Both the position numbers and the translations under genes were made by a program. The notes beneath the pieces are model-generated. The model saw only the letters and a list, made by a program, of their open reading frames with translations. It made no database searches and was not told the DNA's origin. 55,711 nucleotides of DNA from Bacteroidales bacterium UBA3297. Its GTDB lineage: Bacteria; Bacteroidota; Bacteroidia; Bacteroidales; Paludibacteraceae. This document shows positions 53,901-55,711 of the stretch, piece after piece. How positions within the stretch are numbered: the stretch's first letter is position 1; each line of letters starts with the position of its first letter. The stretch lies in assembly GCA_002362105.1 (NCBI GenBank), contig DETD01000005.1:281-55991 (forward strand), written 5' to 3'.

Positions 53901-54983
53901 AACCTTTGCACAATAGAACTGTTCAAAACGTGGCTCAAACGTAAAGTGTTCCAAACCGTTTCTTGTTTCAGGGAACCAACCATGATAAGTTATTTCAAAA
54001 CGAAGGAGTGTATTTGGTTTTACTTTATCAAAATTCAAAAGGCTTTTTGACCTATCTTGATCATCCCAAAAATATATTGTTGCAACATCATTTGTATTTG
54101 CCTTTACTATAGTATCTCCTGTATAGGTAAGTATTTCGCCTGTCTCATCGTCAAACACTGCAGCCACCAGATAGTCGGTAGTCTGGTTACCGAAATCGGT
54201 ATTCGCTTTGAATTTAGCAGACCTCCAAGCTGACAACATACTAGTACAATCACCTTCAGTTGAAGTTGGATCAAACTGCAAATAAAGTCGCATATGATAT
54301 TTGTATGGGTGACCTAACACCTTTGGGTCATAAGGGTCAAAAGTCAAATTGCAAATAATGTTACTAGGGTTTTTCATCGTATAATAATAGTTCTCACCCT
54401 CCACATTTGCATTTTTATCAAGTGTTGGTGTCCGTCCAAAGAAGCTCAGCAAATCATTAGTAATCACATAATCATCAATTTTACCCTTATCAAATTTTAT
54501 GTTATAATCGCTGAAATGCGATTCCACACAATTTGGTAATGAAGGCTGAGGGCACGAAGGGTTAAAGTCAGTACCCGTGAACTGGTCTCCAGTACTAGTG
54601 GTATGACAAACCTTGGAACATTCATCAGACTTGTCCCTGTCCACTCTAACCACATTCGACATTTCCTTCGTGTTGTCGTCCACTACACGGTACTCGATAT
54701 AGTCAACATCAGGCGGCATATTGTCGCCCATACCCGTCTTCATAGTTACTGAAGACATAGAGTTTTCCCATTCACCATCGCCGTGTTTTTCTTGGTATTG
54801 CAAGTAATGGCCGAATTCAGAACCCGTAACGGTAAGGAAAATACCCCCACCGCCACAAACAAGAGTCTCGTCCGAAGACAATACCAACGGACCAGCCTGG
54901 GCAGACAACGGCAAAAATAAAACAGAAATTAGGAAAGCCAACCCTATGCGAAATCTGGCATATCCTGATAGTTTTGTTGTCAT
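47943..54983 (-). CDS. Giant HYR-repeat adhesin, T9SS type B (2346 aa)
   Basis: The shortest of the three paralogues. Signal peptide 1-30 (FLPLSAQAG). The N-terminal shared region (31-668) has a Gly-rich start LVCGGGGIF, the motif CHTTSTGDQFTGTDFNP near 128 and YISADIASVC. About 12 HYR-like repeats span 669-1850; the last eight (openers EPIFDCS, VKFDCES, DAHCGKENFP, PPVDCEKSFP and so on) are collinear with the end of the arrays in the other two. The C-terminal shared region (about 1850-2270) has VVCADDESKKS, IQWDYYH and FVAMDTISGC. The type B sorting domain (2272-2346) reads ITPYTRDGLNDDF, IYNRYGQVIFEG, GWDATYRG and DPGVYFY; it is the most divergent of the three (GWDA instead of GWDG). It may represent the short ancestral form or a contracted one. 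Its own promoter (55186-55217) and terminator bound it. Confidence 0.92.
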   Translation of the reverse strand: MTTKLSGYARFRIGLAFLISVLFLPLSAQAGPLVLSSDETLVCGGGGIFLTVTGSEFGHYLQYQEKHGDGEWENSMSSVTMKTGMGDNMPPDVDYIEYRVVDDNTKEMSNVVRVDRDKSDECSKVCHTTSTGDQFTGTDFNPSCPQPSLPNCVESHFSDYNIKFDKGKIDDYVITNDLLSFFGRTPTLDKNANVEGENYYYTMKNPSNIICNLTFDPYDPKVLGHPYKYHMRLYLQFDPTSTEGDCTSMLSAWRSAKFKANTDFGNQTTDYLVAAVFDDETGEILTYTGDTIVKANTNDVATIYFWDDQDRSKSLLNFDKVKPNTLLRFEITYHGWFPETRNGLEHFTFEPRFEQFYCAKVAVDYISADIASVCVTANPVCLGELSNVKAIGFPFQTNYVWEYWDGSSWQPVKINGVPYTGPNASEFDIRPTSVGKVKYRVYDSNTIGKTQDYKEFTIITKECEPPCADTFKGPDKVCVPNKDSIKFAPYPFTVDSAYVYEWELLDADSNKVTAPHNLFVADSTKSYEVTFFADENLPEGKYLVNSKLYKIVDKAKNVRSVICDTSHAITVYHKPSAAFTVDQGGSGDTICPYSMDVIFKADQVDSRLSYTWTNATPTPTEAYKANVAVPANHCELGTFDATLHTAFTDFDGCSDTKSITFKINKTRPVIDCEALGGDTSFYTKDEYANEYVVDLPVPIVKETCDGDPTVEIRGKGHKANGEEFSFEIINKKSELEQNPSIKKVTFPVTAGKKENEKGDNGIRVTYVAKDGCGLPSDTCAFMVYIRDTFPDKPNCSQIPNYIDSLSHYPFDQCVATPGQGNPMLLPVLTEPDVENLLKPGTYIHGVMESRSDGKPNLNDPFSVGQTVIRWLFLDDAQNPSYCEQTITVIDDKKPEVKCPDITYFRVHPDKDECTVSANSLIAQIKDQLNKKGFEPPVATDRCENGDTLQPTYYYQQDGDSEWIPFEDATKFNIGVLYNLQWRFYKVGDEFVNKNVYVFCQQSFRVIDTVPPYFDCSSIPDVTTVTAEKGKCKVAISAHLDSIFKPWPYAVEACTKDSIRGEITLPDGSELPDSIATGDTIDVIWTFKDTTLTDSVKICNKKIHANADSEPIFDCSSLGLLVAVADSLECETDLSQILKLQEHPTAQDSCTGKDIKGDPTMVDGSPLPEKLKVGDTLVIKWRFYDPNYSIQEKVCYQKATVIGSSPVKFDCESIAHDTIKIEAEKGTCYAIIDPAKLPDHVGEDYCTGFKVHGVPTRQDGGDPYGEYPIGITTLDWHFYSPYSIDSSKVCPQPLLVQTDLELDAHCGKENFPDITISVTEKCAAPNKDVLDRLTEHFADHPCLADVKVPGVPSRSDGLAMTADFPIDTIEIIWTFTDTTKTLLHPVSECRQVVMISNGYTPPVDCEKSFPNSKVQMDTANCNIEFADIPVYLDSIPVNPCNGDKAVVDTFRASGKGMHEPYELGPETITWTFTYKSTGLQTVCVQHVEVIDTVPPYFDCSTLKDTIVAEMRDSAYKGFPYIQLVDSGLIIPKSVAKCCSTTTTYERSDGLALEDPYPFSVNGVPTEITWIFTNDCSKAYKTCKQYIKIVDLIPPRVECPDLSSHLTCMLDTPKAWTTYDEFVEAGGRVIPEDRAFLNTFSHKDSIIGNDCVASMIRTYTLVAINGSVVSCAKPSVFDVKDDVPPVFHVEGAAHGMEYTTSCAETDTVAPTVTVDDCDPNPTVVFERVSTQGNDPWECSYYNYDVVCTWWASDRCGNSAKPLQFKAHVRDTVPPKVNLPADWDITHVHPDHKKYCIFTVPDISGLIPDDSIHQDCGDGYVKKWQEPAAGTVIYESIVIKLHISDVCGNDTILTKVLDYQSKDDVVKIVPVPDPVVCADDESKKSPRSALNSLTSELSIRTANGTIWEPEFGDWVEIPSTIQWDYYHGSVSPENLLYSDNALTYAHLFPAIKTSYGASPEEEKAAEEAYIKYLLLLRQTQSGYYSFVAMDTISGCSDTATIYITVNERPRIEIASGPYPLCDGEPLDVHGELAQKFPTCIDDMGSPIIKQGWLLNDSVYVEGTPVTSADGWEQTAVYYATNACGTTTAQHTLFTHCWPPLETTLDSLNLVGNSAEKLRLLKKDSLYTSDSLRVKLYTRYEPSQVLLTTKPQDKARVYKGDAVTLNVTMPYDAAITRWMRIENEFDGENNALFNKYGEIISGGSHEYDDVDLERELFYQVHDTTAGDSSIYVASTVVRNYVVPNVVDTSFYYVLVGNGVCPAVVSNVVKVDIVKEIPTAITPYTRDGLNDDFMLGHHVIIYNRYGQVIFEGDNGWDATYRGVLVDPGVYFYSVDWQGGISKGSIEVVKIE
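49430..52980 (-). repeat. Array of about 12 HYR-like protein repeats
   Basis: Counted by openers such as RPVIDCEALG, PPYFDCSSIP, EPIFDCSSLG and PPYFDCSTLK. It holds the outer repeats common to all three paralogues and lacks the expanded middle. Confidence 0.8.
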
Positions 54984-55185
54984 ATAAATAAAATTCTATA
55001 AGTCATACAATAATCCAATTCAAACACTCTGTTTTTTCATTTAGTCCTAAATTACAGCAAACAGCGCCACAGACGGACCGCTGAAACAAAGCAGAGTGCA
55101 AATTAGAAACAAAATACATCGTGTTGTGCCATTTGCGACACTACCGCATCGCAAAATAGCCTCTTTTTATAGTTTTATATTCACG

Positions 55186-55217
55186 CAAAAGTAAAAACTT
55201 GTAACATAACTTACAAA
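55186..55217 (-). promoter_or_regulatory. Bacteroidota promoter of the 2346-residue adhesin gene
   Basis: On the minus strand TTTG (55214-55217), a 20-nt spacer and TACTTTTG (55186-55193) form an exact match. The start near 55179 gives a leader of about 195 nt, the longest of the three. I see no clear structure in it. Confidence 0.7.
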
Positions 55218-55342
55218 TAGTTAGAAAAAAAAGTATGCACTTTTAATATGTTTTCACCCTTTTTGAATGAAAAATCCAACGGAAAGGATTAGCGAATGCA
55301 AAAAAAGTCTATCTAATCTTTCCCCCTCTTGCTATAAAACGA

Positions 55343-55374
55343 ACGTCGGGATGCTGTGTTCAGCACCCCGACGT
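55343..55374 (-). terminator. Terminator of the gene at the right edge
   Basis: A 14-nt stem (ACGTCGGGATGCTG / CAGCACCCCGACGT, one mismatch) with loop TGTT is followed on the minus strand by TCGTTTTAT. It lies 20 nt beyond the stop at 55395. Confidence 0.87.
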
Positions 55375-55394
55375 TTTATTGAAGATTAACGGTA

Positions 55395-55711
55395 TTATCG
55401 TCTAATCAAAGTGAAATGACCGGTGAAGACCTTGTCGATTTCGTGGACAGTCACCTCGTACCAGTAGTCGGTTGATGGCTGTTCGGCACCGTTGTACAAG
55501 CCATCCCAACCCTCATCGGCACCGGTGAACGATCCGACCTCCTTACCATAGCGGTTATAAATCTTGATAACGGCTTCAGGATAGGTCTGCTGGATGTTGA
55601 CTGGAGACCAGACTGGCGCTGAATCGTCACCATTTGGAGAGAACCAGATTGGGAAGACGATTGCTGGCTGCTTTACATAGAACGGCAACGCAGCTACACA
55701 ACCCACAGCAT
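55395..55711 (-). CDS. C-terminal end of a T9SS type B protein (partial)
   Basis: Only the last 105 codons are inside the window; the frame runs off the right edge, so an apparent GTG start at 55706 is internal. The sequence is a gliding-motility-associated (type B) sorting domain: FSPNGDDSAPVW, IKIYNRYGKEV, GWDGLYNG, PSTDYWYEV and the end GHFTLIRR. It is closer to the general family consensus (PSTDYWY, FTLIRR) than the tails of the three giant genes, which end in EVVKIE, so it is probably not a fourth member of that paralogue group. Its own terminator follows. The main body of the protein is unseen. Confidence 0.85.
   Translation of the reverse strand, partial: AVGCVAALPFYVKQPAIVFPIWFSPNGDDSAPVWSPVNIQQTYPEAVIKIYNRYGKEVGSFTGADEGWDGLYNGAEQPSTDYWYEVTVHEIDKVFTGHFTLIRR

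Noticed and set aside
20361..54983. Non-ribosomal or polyketide synthase-type megagenes
   Set aside because: The great gene length suggested it, but there are no carrier, adenylation or ketosynthase motifs; signal peptides, Cys-bearing Ig-like repeats and T9SS tails show surface proteins instead.

Overview
The window most likely comes from a Bacteroidota chromosome, probably order Bacteroidales. Several signs agree. Most intergenic regions carry the Bacteroidota promoter pair (TTTG or TTG about 19-21 nt before TAnnTTTG). Starts are preceded by A/T-rich leaders without a Shine-Dalgarno sequence. The tRNA has no encoded CCA. Five proteins end in type IX secretion system (T9SS) sorting domains, and there is a BspA-type leucine-rich-repeat protein. 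The species cannot be named from the sequence.

Left part (1-6.5 kb): the 3' part of a tRNA-Asn; a two-gene minus-strand operon (uncharacterised 426-residue protein plus a small radical SAM protein); a promoter- and terminator-bounded stretch of about 280 nt that may be a structured small RNA; a GH5 endoglucanase-type lipoprotein; and an Amt ammonium transporter. Each transcription unit has its own promoter and hairpin terminator.

Middle part (6.9-20.3 kb): two large plus-strand secreted proteins. One is a CotH-kinase/lamin-tail protein with a T9SS type A tail. The other has two beta-helix modules and no visible sorting tail. Next come a coupled minus-strand MoxR-like AAA+ ATPase and VWA protein and, divergently, a small HELCH zincin-like protein followed by a signal-less LRR_5 protein. 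The VWA protein appears to have lost the HExxH of its family while the divergent neighbour carries an intact one, so these four genes may form one functional group. A decayed small gene and two back-to-back terminators close this part.

Right part (20.3-55.7 kb): three tandem minus-strand paralogues of 3659, 5280 and 2346 residues, plus the end of a further gene at the window edge. Each full paralogue has a signal peptide, a conserved N-terminal region of about 660 residues, an array of HYR-like (hyalin-repeat) immunoglobulin-fold repeats (about 23, 40 and 12 by eye), a conserved C-terminal region of about 480 residues and a gliding-motility-type (type B) T9SS sorting domain. They are presumably surface adhesins. 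The first and last repeats are collinear between paralogues while the middle is expanded in higher-order blocks. Each gene has its own promoter-like element, leader and terminator. No PorP/SprF-like partner gene lies in the window.

Repeat counts, domain borders and promoter calls were made by eye. Functions rest on recognised motifs, not on database searches.
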